41,201 bases of DNA from Planctomycetota bacterium. GTDB lineage: Bacteria; Planctomycetota; Planctomycetia; Pirellulales; Pirellulaceae. The position numbers were made by a program, and so were the translations under genes. Below the pieces are notes generated by a model, which saw nothing but the letters and a program-made list of their open reading frames with translations, was not told the origin of the DNA and searched no databases. Within the stretch, counting starts at the first letter, position 1; the number at the start of each line of letters is the position of its first letter. The stretch is taken from positions 1 to 41,201 of the forward strand of contig CAUJHS010000047.1 of NCBI GenBank assembly GCA_963204915.1. Direction: 5' to 3'. Positions 15,386 through 24,131 of the stretch are shown piece by piece.

Positions 15386-17029
15386 ATGACCGAGGCCGCA
15401 CAAAGAATAGCCGCGCTGCAATCGCCCGATGCTTACCCTCATCCTGCGCCCCAGATTGAACTGATCGAGACGCATATCTCTTGGGTGCTGCTGGCAGGAG
15501 AGTACGCTTACAAGATTAAAAAGCCGGTCCGGTTACCGTTCGCCGACTTTTCGACGCTCGACCGGCGGCGGTTCTATTGTGAGGAAGAGTTGCGATTAAA
15601 CCGCCGGTTGGCTGCGCGTTTGTACCTGGAGGTGGTGGCGATTACCGGTCCGCCGACCGCGCCACGCATCGCGCTTACGTCGGAACTGTCCGCCAATTTC
15701 GGCGAGCCAGTTGATTTCGCGGTGAAAATGCGGCGGTTTCCGCAAGACGCGTTGCTCTCGCGGCTTGCGAAAAGAGGTCTTTTGACACGGGAGCACATCA
15801 ACCAATTCGCTCGCGCAGCAGCCGACTTTCACGCGCGCATTGCGGTCGCACAACCCGGAGATTCTTGGGGAACGTGGAATCGCGTCGCACAGCCGATTGA
15901 GGAAAACTTCGCCGAACTTCTTTCTACGGCCAAGCCAGGCGACGGCTTGTATGAGCGTTTGATGGCGTTGCAGGCCTGGAACGCCGATCAGTTGACTCGC
16001 TTGCGTGACACGATGGAAGCACGTCGCCAGGGCGGCTTTGTCCGCGAATGCCATGGCGATATGCACCTTCGCAACGCGGTGCTGCTGCCGCGGGAAGCGC
16101 CGTCGTGCGACGGTGCCGACGAGGTGGTGATCTTTGACGGAATCGATTTCAACGAAAACCTGCGCTGGATCGACGTGCAGAACGAAATTGCGTTCCCTGT
16201 GATGGATCTCGATCGTCGCGGTCACGCCGAATTGGCCTGGCGGTTTCTGAACGTTTATCTTGAAGCGACGGGCGATTACGAAGGGTTGGCCGTGTTGCCG
16301 CTTTATTTAAATTATCGCGCCTTGGTGCGGGCTAAGGTCGATTGGATTCGCGGGCAGCAAAACCATATACCGCGTGAGGAGCGACGCCAACTGGAGGACG
16401 ACTTTGCGCGGTACCTTGCCCTGGCGGAACGCTACGCGCAGACGCGGCGCCCGCGGTTGTTTCTGACGCATGGCGTGTCGGGAAGCGGGAAGTCGTACTT
16501 TTCGCGGCGACTGTCCGAATTGGCGGGAGCCGTTCAGATTCGTTCCGATGTTGAACGTAAACGTCTCTATCAAAATGATCTCTATCAAAATGAGGGAGCG
16601 GCGCTTGCCGACGAACCGTCGCGGACGAAGCGCCACCTTTACTCGCGCAAGGCCAACGAGCAAACCTACGCGCGACTACAACACCTGGCCGACGCCGCAC
16701 TCGCCGCCGGCTTTTCGGTGATTGTCGACGCCACGTTTCTTTCGCATGCGAGGCGTGAGCAGTTCCGCCGATTGGCGGTTCGACGAGGTGCGCCGCATGT
16801 GATTCTCGATTTCCACGCGTCTCCCGACTTGCTCCGTCGACGTCTGGCCGCGCGGCAAGCCGAGGGGCTCGATGCGTCGGACGCCGACGTGGACGTGCTT
16901 ATGCAGCAACTAGAGAATCGTCAGCCATTGCTCGACGCCGAACTTCCGCACGCGCTGCGCATCGACGCCGAACCGCCCGAAGTGCTGGAGGCGTCGCTTG
17001 TCGCTGCGGCGCAATGGAGCGAATCGTAA
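15386..17029 (+). CDS. Bifunctional APH-like kinase / P-loop NTPase
   Basis: A protein of 547 residues combining two COGs often fused (COG2187-like and COG0645-like). The ATG at 15386 has AACGAGG just upstream; a GTG at 15368 is the alternative. The N-terminal half is an aminoglycoside-phosphotransferase-type fold with catalytic HGDMHLRN (His223) and a metal-binding FDGIDFN stretch near 250. The C-terminal half is a small kinase-like P-loop domain with Walker A GVSGSGKS (363-370) and a VDATFL motif (about 448). Members are often beside universal stress genes, as here, so a role in stress physiology is likely; the substrate is unknown, and the APH fold does not imply antibiotic resistance. A 15-bp exact tandem duplication (16563-16592) adds five residues after SDVERKR in the P-loop domain. 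Confidence 0.88.
   Translation: MTEAAQRIAALQSPDAYPHPAPQIELIETHISWVLLAGEYAYKIKKPVRLPFADFSTLDRRRFYCEEELRLNRRLAARLYLEVVAITGPPTAPRIALTSELSANFGEPVDFAVKMRRFPQDALLSRLAKRGLLTREHINQFARAAADFHARIAVAQPGDSWGTWNRVAQPIEENFAELLSTAKPGDGLYERLMALQAWNADQLTRLRDTMEARRQGGFVRECHGDMHLRNAVLLPREAPSCDGADEVVIFDGIDFNENLRWIDVQNEIAFPVMDLDRRGHAELAWRFLNVYLEATGDYEGLAVLPLYLNYRALVRAKVDWIRGQQNHIPREERRQLEDDFARYLALAERYAQTRRPRLFLTHGVSGSGKSYFSRRLSELAGAVQIRSDVERKRLYQNDLYQNEGAALADEPSRTKRHLYSRKANEQTYARLQHLADAALAAGFSVIVDATFLSHARREQFRRLAVRRGAPHVILDFHASPDLLRRRLAARQAEGLDASDADVDVLMQQLENRQPLLDAELPHALRIDAEPPEVLEASLVAAAQWSES
16563..16592 (+). repeat. Exact 15-bp tandem duplication inside the P-loop domain
   Basis: TCTCTATCAAAATGA occurs twice back to back (16563-16577 and 16578-16592). 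It keeps the frame and gives LYQNDLYQNE. The unit is more AT-rich than the surrounding gene. Perfect identity suggests a recent slip or an unstable tract. Confidence 0.9.
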
Positions 17030-17031
17030 AC

Positions 17032-17059
17032 GGCGCGTCGCGCTATCGGACGACGCGCC
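17032..17059. terminator. Probable two-way terminator between convergent genes
   Basis: GGCGCGTCG (17032-17040) and CGACGCGCC (17051-17059) form a perfect 9-bp stem with a 10-base loop. It occupies the 48-base gap between the kinase gene (ends 17029) and the oxidoreductase gene (ends 17078, minus strand). There is no U-tract on either side. Confidence 0.5.
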
Positions 17060-17077
17060 AAGGCCATTATGCCGTGC

Positions 17078-18397
17078 TTACAGCCCCGCGACCTCAAAGC
17101 CATCGCGATAGGTGCGTCGGAGCAACTTGTTCGCTTCGGGCAGGTTGGTTATTTCCAAGCGTTCGGCGTCCCATTCCAGCTTGGTCTCAGGGTATCGATT
17201 GGCCACGACGCCCAAGAGGAGCGCCTCGGTCAAGGGGCCGGCATAGCTAAAGCCGGCGCTGGTTTTGCCTTCGCCGAGACAGGCATCGACCCACTGATGA
17301 TAATGGTCGGCGCCGTCCACCTCCGGTCGCTGGTAATCGCGGAACTTTTCTTGCGGGAAGAGTTGGGCTTCGCCTACGTGCGGTAGAAGCATTTGTCCTT
17401 CCTCGCCAAGGAACAACGAACCTTGATCGGGGAGGTTCAGGCTGGGCAGGTCGAGCGCTTCGCCCTTGGGCGGCGCGAAGGCGCCGTCGTGCCATGTCCA
17501 CAACAGCGACTCAGTGGTGTGCTTCGTGCCGGGGAACTCGTATTCGACGATGTTCTTTTCGGGATGCCCCACACCCGTTGGTTTGCGGCAGGTGGTTTTA
17601 GCCCACTTGGGCGCCGTTAATTCCAGCGCGGCGTAGGGCGTATCGAAGATATGCACGCCCATGTCGCCCAGCGTACCGGTGCCAAAGTCGATCATTTTGC
17701 GCCACGCGCCAGGATGGTAAACATGCGGAGCGTACGGACGCTTGGCCGCCGTGCCCAACCAAAGGTTCCATTCCAAGTTGGCCGGCGGCGCCTGTTCGGC
17801 GGGCGTCGCCTGGCCGTCGTAGCCCCAATTCTTGTTGGACCAGGCGTATACGCGGCTGACCTTGCCGATCATGCCGCTTTGAATCATCGCGACGGCGCGG
17901 CGGTAGGGTGTGCTGGAATGCACTTGAATGCCCATTTGTGTCGGCAGGTTCTTCTTTTCCGCGACAAGCCGGAGTTGTCGCGCTTCGAACACTTCGTGTG
18001 TAAGCGGCTTTTGGCAGTAAACCGGCTTGTTGTGGTTTAGCGCGCTCATGGCCGCAGGCGCATGGGTGTGGTCGGGCGTAGAGACCACCACGGCGTCAAT
18101 TGTGTCGCCCAAACTGGAAAGCATCTCGCGAAAATCTCGAAAGATCTTGGCCTGGGGATGTTGCGACTTGGCCTGATTCAACCGATCCAGATCGACATCG
18201 CACAACGCGGCGACTTCCACTTTCGGATGCGACGCGATTGAACTCAGGTCCGCGCCGCCCATGCCGCCCACGCCAATGTGTGCGGTGCGAAGCTTGCCAT
18301 TGGGCGAGACTGCCAGCCCTGCGGACGACAAAACCGGAACCGCGGCCAGCGCGGCGCTTGTACGCAAAAAGTCACGGCGTGAGAAATGGTGCTTCAT
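17078..18397 (-). CDS. Tat-exported Gfo/Idh/MocA family oxidoreductase
   Basis: A protein of 439 residues from the ATG at 18397, which puts the twin-arginine motif SRRDFLR at residues 6-12, followed by a hydrophobic segment (about 13-30). The Rossmann motif is IGVGGMGGADL (41-51). The family's EKP motif appears as QKP (Gln129-Lys130-Pro131), a form common in planctomycete members. NAD(P)-dependent oxidation or epimerisation of a sugar or polyol is the family reaction; the substrate cannot be inferred. The C-terminal domain has GTGTLGDMGVHIFD (about 236-249). Export of the folded protein with bound cofactor fits the Tat signal. It is a single gene, with a 436-base gap to the divergent glycosyltransferase gene. 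Confidence 0.93.
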   Translation of the reverse strand: MKHHFSRRDFLRTSAALAAVPVLSSAGLAVSPNGKLRTAHIGVGGMGGADLSSIASHPKVEVAALCDVDLDRLNQAKSQHPQAKIFRDFREMLSSLGDTIDAVVVSTPDHTHAPAAMSALNHNKPVYCQKPLTHEVFEARQLRLVAEKKNLPTQMGIQVHSSTPYRRAVAMIQSGMIGKVSRVYAWSNKNWGYDGQATPAEQAPPANLEWNLWLGTAAKRPYAPHVYHPGAWRKMIDFGTGTLGDMGVHIFDTPYAALELTAPKWAKTTCRKPTGVGHPEKNIVEYEFPGTKHTTESLLWTWHDGAFAPPKGEALDLPSLNLPDQGSLFLGEEGQMLLPHVGEAQLFPQEKFRDYQRPEVDGADHYHQWVDACLGEGKTSAGFSYAGPLTEALLLGVVANRYPETKLEWDAERLEITNLPEANKLLRRTYRDGFEVAGL

Positions 18398-18833
18398 TGT
18401 GCCTGGTGGGTTAAGGGAGGAAGGAAATCCAAGTCGGCAAAGCGGCGATGGCAAAGTAAACGGACATAACGCATCGCTGCACGGCGCGTCACGCCATCAA
18501 ACAGCGCAAGCGTCAAACCGGCTGCGACCATGCATTCATGGCGACGCTGGTTCAAGCGTGAACTGCCGCGGAGTCAGCGCCAAGGGGGGCGTCGCGTTTT
18601 CCAGAATTTTTTGCCAGCCGGTGTGTTTCCGGGGCTCGAAGAGCCAGTTTCCCTGAATCACTTTGAGCCCTACACCCTGACTGATTGTGCATAAACTGGG
18701 ATTGAACAAACCGACCGATTATGACAAAACGCCGCCTTTAGCGCTGGTCCCGTTTCTTCGCGAAGGCGACACCCGTTGCGCTGCACGCAACATTGGGCGT
18801 TGGTCGACGGGAACGCTGTAGGAGTATTAAGGA
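18398..18833. other. Divergent intergenic region, no gene seen
   Basis: This 436-base gap lies between the oxidoreductase (minus) and glycosyltransferase (plus) genes and should hold both promoters. The translated frames across it look like non-coding GC-rich sequence. Only a 5-bp GTTCA/TGAAC inverted repeat near 18550 stands out. Two ribosome-binding-like stretches (AGGAG, AAGGA) precede the ATG at 18834. Confidence 0.4.
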
Positions 18834-19823
18834 ATGTCAGCAGGAGTCTTTCTTTCGGTCATTGTTCCAATTTACAACGAGCGAGAGAACATTCCGCGGC
18901 TGCACGCCGCCTTGTCGCAGGTGCTGCCCGACGTCACCGATCGATATGAAATTCTGTTGGTGGACGATGGCTCGCGCGACGGCAGCGCCGACGAACTACG
19001 CCGTGTGAGCGAAGTCGATCCACGAGTCAAGGTGATTACGCTCCGCCGAAACTTCGGGCAAACGGCCGCCATGCAGGCGGGCCTGGACCTGGCGGCGGGC
19101 GAAGTGATTGTCACGTTAGATGGAGACTTGCAAAACGATCCGGCCGACATTCCGGCGATGTTGGCCAAACTGGATCAAGGCTTCGACCTCGTTCATGGCT
19201 GGCGGAAGACTCGACACGACGCCTGGCTCAATCGCAAACTACCGTCCAAGATCGCCAACTGGCTGATCTCGAAAACGACCGGTTTCCCAATTCATGACCT
19301 GGGTTGTACGCTCAAGGCGATGCGCAGCGATATCGCCCGCGAGCTTGACTTGCACGGCGAAATGCATCGTTTCATTCCGATCCTCGCGTGGCAACGCGGC
19401 GCGCGATGCTACGAGCTGGAAGTGCGGCACCATCCGCGTCGGTTCGGCAAAACGAAGTACGGCATCTCGCGCACCACCCGCGTCGTGCTGGATCTAGCCA
19501 CGGTCAAATTCTTGCTGTGTTGGTTGAACAGCCCCATGAAATTGTTTGGGCGGTTAGGACTTTACGCGGCCGCGGCGGGGTTCTGCAGCATGACAGCCGT
19601 CATCACGATGAAATTGCTGGGCGGGATCGACATGACGGGCAACCCGCTGTTGCTGCTCTCGGCGCTATGTTGGATGTCGGGGTTGCAATTGTTCAGCCTC
19701 GGTCTGCTTGGCGAAATGAGCACGCGGCTGTACTACACGCGCTCGGGCCGACGGCCCTACGTCGTGGACGCCATCAGGCAGGGGCCGGATTCCGCGCCTC
19801 GCCGCATGAAAGCCGCGGCGTAA
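18834..19823 (+). CDS. Family 2 glycosyltransferase, polyprenyl-phosphate type
   Basis: A protein of 329 residues in the DPM1/ArnC/GtrB-like group, which moves a sugar from a nucleotide donor to a polyprenyl phosphate on the cytoplasmic membrane face. The N-terminal GT-A fold has [18 protein letters not shown] (D44/D45) and the catalytic DGDLQNDP (D96, D98). The later [12 protein letters not shown] motif (199-210) is typical of the group. Two membrane helices follow (about 239-262 and 270-294), as in ArnC/GtrB. The protein probably supplies lipid-linked sugar for glycan or envelope modification. No partner glycosyl gene is adjacent. The start has AGGAG and AAGGA close upstream. Confidence 0.93.
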   Translation: MSAGVFLSVIVPIYNERENIPRLHAALSQVLPDVTDRYEILLVDDGSRDGSADELRRVSEVDPRVKVITLRRNFGQTAAMQAGLDLAAGEVIVTLDGDLQNDPADIPAMLAKLDQGFDLVHGWRKTRHDAWLNRKLPSKIANWLISKTTGFPIHDLGCTLKAMRSDIARELDLHGEMHRFIPILAWQRGARCYELEVRHHPRRFGKTKYGISRTTRVVLDLATVKFLLCWLNSPMKLFGRLGLYAAAAGFCSMTAVITMKLLGGIDMTGNPLLLLSALCWMSGLQLFSLGLLGEMSTRLYYTRSGRRPYVVDAIRQGPDSAPRRMKAAA

Positions 19824-19905
19824 CGGCTGCAGAGTCATTCCCAAACGATGCCGCCATGAGACCTGCAATCGCGAGCCGTCGACGAGTGTCTTGCGGAACT
19901 CGCGT

Positions 19906-20340
19906 TTAGGGCTCTTGAAGATGTTCTTGAATGAAGGTCAGCATGCGTAGCGGGCTGACCACGCCCGTGATCTTTTCATTCAAATCCAGGACAGGCACGT
20001 GCCGATAGCCGCAAGCGGCCATCACGCACAACGCAGCCGCGGCTGGGTCGGTATCGTACACGACCGTGGGGTTGGAAGTCATGACTTCCCCTACGGTGCG
20101 TTCTCCTGAAGCGGGATAATCTTCGGCCACTTTGTCCAACACGTCACGTTCGCTGAACATGCCGACCAGGGCATCGCCTTCGACCACGAGTAAACAGCCG
20201 ATGCCTTTCTCGCCCATCAGGTCAATTGCTTGCCGCACGGGCATAGTGGGCGGCGCCGTCACAAAGGGGCGCGCCAAGATCTCGGCGGCGGTTCGTTTCA
20301 TCAAAGCGCTTTTGAGGGGGTCGCGCGTCGAGGTCTTCAT
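19906..20340 (-). CDS. CBS-domain pair protein B
   Basis: A protein of 144 residues made of two CBS motifs (about 17-75 and 80-140) with no other domain. Signs are the repeated pattern of (I/V)xxxMGEKGIGCLLVVEGDALVGMFSERDVL and VMAACGYRHVPVLDLNEKITGVVSPLRML. Paired CBS (Bateman) domains bind adenosine nucleotides such as AMP, ATP or SAM and sense energy state. The gene is second in a two-gene operon: its ATG lies 3 bases after the stop of the upstream CBS gene, so translation is probably coupled. The two proteins may assemble together; this is an inference from the spacing. Confidence 0.9.
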   Translation of the reverse strand: MKTSTRDPLKSALMKRTAAEILARPFVTAPPTMPVRQAIDLMGEKGIGCLLVVEGDALVGMFSERDVLDKVAEDYPASGERTVGEVMTSNPTVVYDTDPAAAALCVMAACGYRHVPVLDLNEKITGVVSPLRMLTFIQEHLQEP

Positions 20341-20343
20341 GGG

Positions 20344-20817
20344 TTACGCTCCTTCGGCCGTGGCAAAGTAAGGGTGTCCGCCTACGCGCTGCACCATCAC
20401 TTGGCGCGGGAAGTGTTCGGCAATGTACTCCATCACACCACGTTGCCCAGTGAGGGCGACGGCTTTACCCTCGGCGTCGACCACCACAACAAATCGCAGG
20501 TCATCGGCCTGCATGGTGGCGATGACATTCCCGATCGGCTCCGTTTGTCGGATCGAGGCCCAACAAGGATCCATGCATCCCTGAACCGGCTGATCGCCCC
20601 AGTCGCGCGGGCGGGAACGCAGCAAATTGATCACGCTTTGTTCCGTGAATACGCCGTGCGGTCGATCCGAGTCATCGACGACAATGGCGCAACCTAGTCG
20701 TCGCGCACGCATTTGTGCGACGGCGTCTCGGGCGAGCGTGGTCGGCCTCACCTTGACGGCCTCTCGCAGCCTTAAGACGTTGACCGGCTCTTGGGCCAAG
20801 TTGTGTTCCAACGGCAT
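20344..20817 (-). CDS. CBS-domain pair protein A
   Basis: A protein of 157 residues with two CBS motifs (about 12-75 and 85-140): MRARRLGCAIVVDDSDRPHGVFTEQSVINLL and MQADDLRFVVVVDAEGKAVALTGQRGVMEYI. It is more diverged than its downstream partner. The start at 20817 (CATATG) has AGGAG six bases upstream. It leads the two-gene CBS operon. Nearby genes for a Usp protein and a PP2C phosphatase fit a role in cellular state sensing, but no direct target is visible. Confidence 0.88.
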   Translation of the reverse strand: MPLEHNLAQEPVNVLRLREAVKVRPTTLARDAVAQMRARRLGCAIVVDDSDRPHGVFTEQSVINLLRSRPRDWGDQPVQGCMDPCWASIRQTEPIGNVIATMQADDLRFVVVVDAEGKAVALTGQRGVMEYIAEHFPRQVMVQRVGGHPYFATAEGA

Positions 20818-20987
20818 ATGGTTCTCCTACGTATAAACTCCTACAACGGGGAACGCAGGAGCATCGGTCGGCATTTTTCGTACCGGCTTCTCCAACACAT
20901 GAGAAAAAACATCAGCCCAATCGGGAAATCTGCAAGAATCGTGATGTTTTTGGCGAATGGCGCGATCGGCCTTTCCGCGACTCACCC

Positions 20988-21015
20988 TTGCGCGCTTGTG
21001 CGATTCTGCTACGAT
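20988..21015 (+). promoter_or_regulatory. Candidate sigma-70 promoter for the PP2C phosphatase gene
   Basis: TTGCGC (20988-20993), a 16-base spacer and TACGAT (21010-21015) lie 59 bases before the ATG at 21075, in the gap between the divergent CBS operon and the phosphatase gene. Confidence 0.45.
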
Positions 21016-21074
21016 CAAGGCAGGAACCGCACACTGACCGTGCCGCCACGCGCGCTCCAAAACCCGTTCCAGTT

Positions 21075-21713
21075 ATGAGGCAATTCGACCTAGCGCAGTT
21101 GACGGTGGCGCATCGCGAACGGTGCGAGGATCGCGTATTGGTCGTCGCGCGAGATGAGCGCGCCGTTCTGATTGTCGCCGATGGCGCCGGAGGCATCGGA
21201 TGCGGCGATACCGCTGCCGAATTCGTGCTCGGTGAAGTCCAGTCCGCCTGCGCGCACGTGGAGACCGCCGATCAATGGTGCGCCGTACTCCGTCAAATTG
21301 ACGCTCGAATCACGGCGGGTGAGTCGACCGCCGTAGTGGTTGATGTGCGTCCGGACCGACTCTTCGGCGCAAGCGTAGGCGACAGCCAGGCGTGGATCGT
21401 GCACGACGGCCAAATCACGAATTTAACCATCCACCAACATCGTAAACCCTTACTTGGTTCTCGCGAGGCTCGCCCCATGCCGTTTGAGGCATCGATGCTA
21501 AACGGCGTACTGATCGTGGCGACGGACGGTTTCTGCAACTATGTCAAACATGATCGGTTAGCCCGAACCGTCGCCCAATTCGATTTCTTCGCTCTACCAC
21601 GCCAATGCATCGAATTGGTTCGCTTGCCGTCGGGCGAACTGTGGGACGACATCGGGATTATCGTGTGCCGCGTCCGACCGCCGCAACGCACGCGTAAACG
21701 CTACACCTTGTAA
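21075..21713 (+). CDS. PP2C-family serine/threonine phosphatase
   Basis: A protein of 212 residues from the ATG at 21075; the frame upstream of it lacks fold features and crosses the likely promoter. All metal-binding acidic motifs are present: ED (Asp19), VADGAGG (Asp36), GDSQAW (Asp103), ATDGF (Asp151) and DDIGI (Asp191/192). It would be a soluble Mn/Mg-dependent protein phosphatase that opposes Ser/Thr kinases. It is short (PP2C is usually 230-260 residues) and no kinase gene is next to it. The first strands are compact and the RQN arginine motif is not clearly seen, so it is a diverged member with an intact active site. Confidence 0.85.
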   Translation: MRQFDLAQLTVAHRERCEDRVLVVARDERAVLIVADGAGGIGCGDTAAEFVLGEVQSACAHVETADQWCAVLRQIDARITAGESTAVVVDVRPDRLFGASVGDSQAWIVHDGQITNLTIHQHRKPLLGSREARPMPFEASMLNGVLIVATDGFCNYVKHDRLARTVAQFDFFALPRQCIELVRLPSGELWDDIGIIVCRVRPPQRTRKRYTL

Positions 21714-21720
21714 AGCGTTC

Positions 21721-21743
21721 GCCGCCGAGCCTCTCTCGGCGGC
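21721..21743. terminator. Probable two-way terminator between convergent genes
   Basis: GCCGCCGAG (21721-21729) and CTCGGCGGC (21735-21743) form a perfect 9-bp stem with a 5-base loop. It fills the 41-base gap between the phosphatase gene (ends 21713) and mtnC (ends 21755, minus strand). Confidence 0.6.
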
Positions 21744-21754
21744 ATCAACCTCTT

Positions 21755-22543
21755 CTATTGCGGATGCGACAACGTGCACGCGACTTCATCAAAGCGGGCT
21801 ATTTCCGCATGGCCGTGGTTTGCAGGAGCAACGGGGTTGCCCGGTCGACGGCATAAAGCCGTTTGAAGACCCGCTTGGCGCGCCGCGTCGAGTTCGGCGG
21901 TAACGTCGCTGAGGAACAAGATGTCTTTCGGCCTCAAACGCATCTCGTTTGCAATGGCGAGGTAGCTGCCCGACTGCTTTTTGGGACCGGTTGTGGTGTC
22001 GTAGTGGCCTTGAAACAGAGGAAGCATGTCGCCGTAGATGGTGTGGCCGAAAAACAAGCGTTGCGCTTGGACGCTGCCCGACGAGTAAATGCGCACGTCC
22101 AGCCCCGCCGATCGCCAGGCTTGCACGGCGGGCGGTACATCGTCATAAACATGCGCCTTGAGTTCGCCACATGCGAATCCGGCCTCCCAGATCAACCCTT
22201 GCAGTTGCTTGAGTCCGGTGGTCTTCGCGTCGGAGTCCATCAAACGCAGCACTTCCGTTTCGATAATGGTTTGCTGCTTTGCGGCGGACTGCGTACCGCA
22301 CCAGTCGCTCGATGAGGCGTGACCGGCGTCTTGCGCGATTTGTTCGCACGCCTCGCTCAACGCCGCGGACCCCCAATGATCGCGCAGGTACGATGCCAGC
22401 TCGCGCCGCACGAAAGGAAACATCACGTCGTAAACAAATGCGATTGAGGATGTCGTGCCTTCGATATCCAACAGCACGCCACGGCCTGAGAACGAAATAC
22501 CCACGCAAAGTTCCGGTTGAAGAAGGCGAATTTCGCGACTCAC
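21755..22543 (-). CDS. mtnC: Enolase-phosphatase E1 / acireductone synthase
   Basis: A HAD-superfamily enzyme of 262 residues in the methionine salvage pathway. It turns 2,3-diketo-5-methylthiopentyl-1-phosphate into acireductone in two steps, enolisation and dephosphorylation. The diagnostic DIEGTTSS motif (Asp26, Glu28) is followed by VYDVMFPF. Motif II is YSSGSVQAQ, and motif IV is FLSDVTAELDAA. The start is a GTG at 22543. GAGGAG stands 12 bases before it, but only 7 bases before an ATG (22548) that reads Met-Ala-stop and whose TGA overlaps the GTG. No other salvage gene is in the window, so the enzyme is encoded alone here. Confidence 0.93.
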   Translation of the reverse strand: MSREIRLLQPELCVGISFSGRGVLLDIEGTTSSIAFVYDVMFPFVRRELASYLRDHWGSAALSEACEQIAQDAGHASSSDWCGTQSAAKQQTIIETEVLRLMDSDAKTTGLKQLQGLIWEAGFACGELKAHVYDDVPPAVQAWRSAGLDVRIYSSGSVQAQRLFFGHTIYGDMLPLFQGHYDTTTGPKKQSGSYLAIANEMRLRPKDILFLSDVTAELDAARQAGLQTALCRRPGNPVAPANHGHAEIARFDEVACTLSHPQ

Positions 22544-22648
22544 GCCATTGTGAAACTCCTCACCGCCACGTCAAGAGTGTGGCCTGGCGCGTCGCGGCGC
22601 CATAAATTGAAAAATATTGTGCGTCGACATTCCAACAAGGTGCGGGGC

Positions 22649-23077
22649 ATGCGTTGGTTACTGAAAGTTCGCTTGTGGATGACGCGGTGGCGGCGGCCCA
22701 TGTCGCTAGGAGAGCGCGGCGAACGCGAGGCGGAACGCTATCTGCGCCGTCGCGGGTATATCATCGTAGCGCGACATCGCCGCGACTACCTGGGCGAGAT
22801 TGATCTCGTGGCGGTCGATGAACGCACCGTGGTGTTTGTTGAAGTCAAGACCCGCCGCTCGCACGACGCTGGCCACCCCGCCGAAGCGGTCGATGAAGCG
22901 AAGCAACGCCGTCTAACTCGGTTGGCGTTGGCGTATCTTAAACATCACGATCTGCTCGAATGCCGCGCCCGTTTCGACGTCGTCGCGATTACCTGGCCCA
23001 ATGGCGCCAAACGTCCTGGGATCGAACATTATCGCAACGCCTTTGAAGCCCAAGGCCAGCGACAATTGTTTTCTTAG
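22649..23077 (+). CDS. yraN: YraN family (UPF0102) endonuclease-like protein
   Basis: A protein of 142 residues from the ATG at 22649; the frame is open back to 22517 but would run into the mtnC start region. The fold is a restriction-endonuclease-like domain: SLGERGEREAERYLRRRGY, then GEIDLVA (Glu50, Asp52) and FVEVKTRR (E65-V-K67), the metal-binding D...ExK set. The HYRNAF end is also typical. Homologues are linked to DNA processing and often lie by rnhB or the rRNA methyltransferase rsmI; neither is here. The gene is divergent from mtnC (105 bases between starts). Confidence 0.92.
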   Translation: MRWLLKVRLWMTRWRRPMSLGERGEREAERYLRRRGYIIVARHRRDYLGEIDLVAVDERTVVFVEVKTRRSHDAGHPAEAVDEAKQRRLTRLALAYLKHHDLLECRARFDVVAITWPNGAKRPGIEHYRNAFEAQGQRQLFS

Positions 23078-23112
23078 AGCAATGCTCCCCCATTTTTCCT
23101 AATTTGGCTGGT

Positions 23113-23141
23113 TTGTGGGGGAACGCGTCGAATCATAAAGT
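23113..23141 (+). promoter_or_regulatory. Weak promoter candidate for the small secreted protein
   Basis: TTGTGG (23113-23118), a 17-base spacer and TAAAGT (23136-23141) lie 122 bases before the ATG at 23264. The match is only partial. Confidence 0.25.
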
Positions 23142-23263
23142 GGCAAGAGAAAAATCGCGAACCGCTGACGTGTTTTGCCACTCGTTCTGCATTACAAAAC
23201 CAAGTGGGCGCTGCTGCGCCTTAGACCGCGGTCGATTTGACGCTTCCGAGGAAGGAAACAACG

Positions 23264-23941
23264 ATGAAGGCGATGTTCGTGGCGACAATGGTTCTGGTTT
23301 CGAGTACGGCGACTACCGTGGCGTGGGCCGACTACCCCGATTACAGCGAGTGGAGCACCTCGTATAACACGGCGGAGGGTTATGCTGTCCAGTCGCATGT
23401 GATCTTGCGCGGCGACCGCGGCAGCTATCATACCGATCAAGGCGCGTACGGTTGGTTGTACAACATTGAATACCGTCCTGCGGAGAATCAGCCGGAGGGA
23501 GTCACCCTCGTCACGGGCTCATGGAAATTTCAGAGCGGACAAACCGGATGGTTCAAGTTTCATGTGAACCGACCGTTTACGCGCTATTCAGGTATCTGGG
23601 GATTTACGGGAAGCCGGACGGCGTACGCGTGGAATGGGCGACGGGCGGCGGACCTTGGCGCCGAACCATTGGCATCGAGTCCACCAATCAATCCGGCGCC
23701 CTCTCGACCGTTCATCACACAAACGCCTTCGGTTACGCCTTCGCCCGTGTTCACCCCGCCGCCGCTTCGGCCATCGTTCCCTTCCGGCGGTGGACGCCCG
23801 TCCGGCGGTCCGCCAACCATTGGCGACGCCAGCCAATTACCCGCGGGGACACAACTGCAGTTTGACCAGCGAACTGGAACGATGCGCGCGTTTGATTCGA
23901 ATGGACGCTTCTTGGGCAATGTGCGCCGTCGCGGCAACTAA
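23264..23941 (+). CDS. Small secreted protein with proline-rich linker
   Basis: A protein of 225 residues from the ATG at 23264, with GAGGAAGGA ten bases before it. The signal peptide is MKAMFVATMVLVSSTATTVAWA (cut near 22-23). The mature part starts with a Tyr/Trp-rich region (about 24-130: YPDYSEWSTSYNTAEGY, YGWLYNIEYRP, WFKFHVNRPF) that may be a beta domain. A Pro/Ser/Gly/Thr linker (about 140-190) leads to a short basic end (QFDQRTGTMRAFDSNGRFLGN). I recognise no family. The linker and short repeat-like strand suggest a surface or cell-wall protein. It precedes the TPR-CHAT gene by 190 bases; a link between them is unproven. Confidence 0.75.
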   Translation: MKAMFVATMVLVSSTATTVAWADYPDYSEWSTSYNTAEGYAVQSHVILRGDRGSYHTDQGAYGWLYNIEYRPAENQPEGVTLVTGSWKFQSGQTGWFKFHVNRPFTRYSGIWGFTGSRTAYAWNGRRAADLGAEPLASSPPINPAPSRPFITQTPSVTPSPVFTPPPLRPSFPSGGGRPSGGPPTIGDASQLPAGTQLQFDQRTGTMRAFDSNGRFLGNVRRRGN

Positions 23942-24131
23942 GCGTGGTGCGCCTCTTGCCTCGAACCTTCGGCGCCCGGAGACGCCGCGACCTAGGAAAG
24001 GACGGACCTGCTCGTCTGTCTGCGGCGCGGTGTTTAGGTTAGGAAAACGGGCTTTGTTCTAGGGAGCGGCATTTCATCGCTCGATGTGATGCGCTGGTAC
24101 ATTGGACTCATCCGAACCCGTGGAACTTTTG

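Noticed and set aside
15386-17029. Reading the APH-like domain as an aminoglycoside resistance gene
   Set aside because: The APH-like domain is fused to a P-loop kinase and sits beside a universal stress gene, a known housekeeping or stress arrangement; there is no resistance-gene context.
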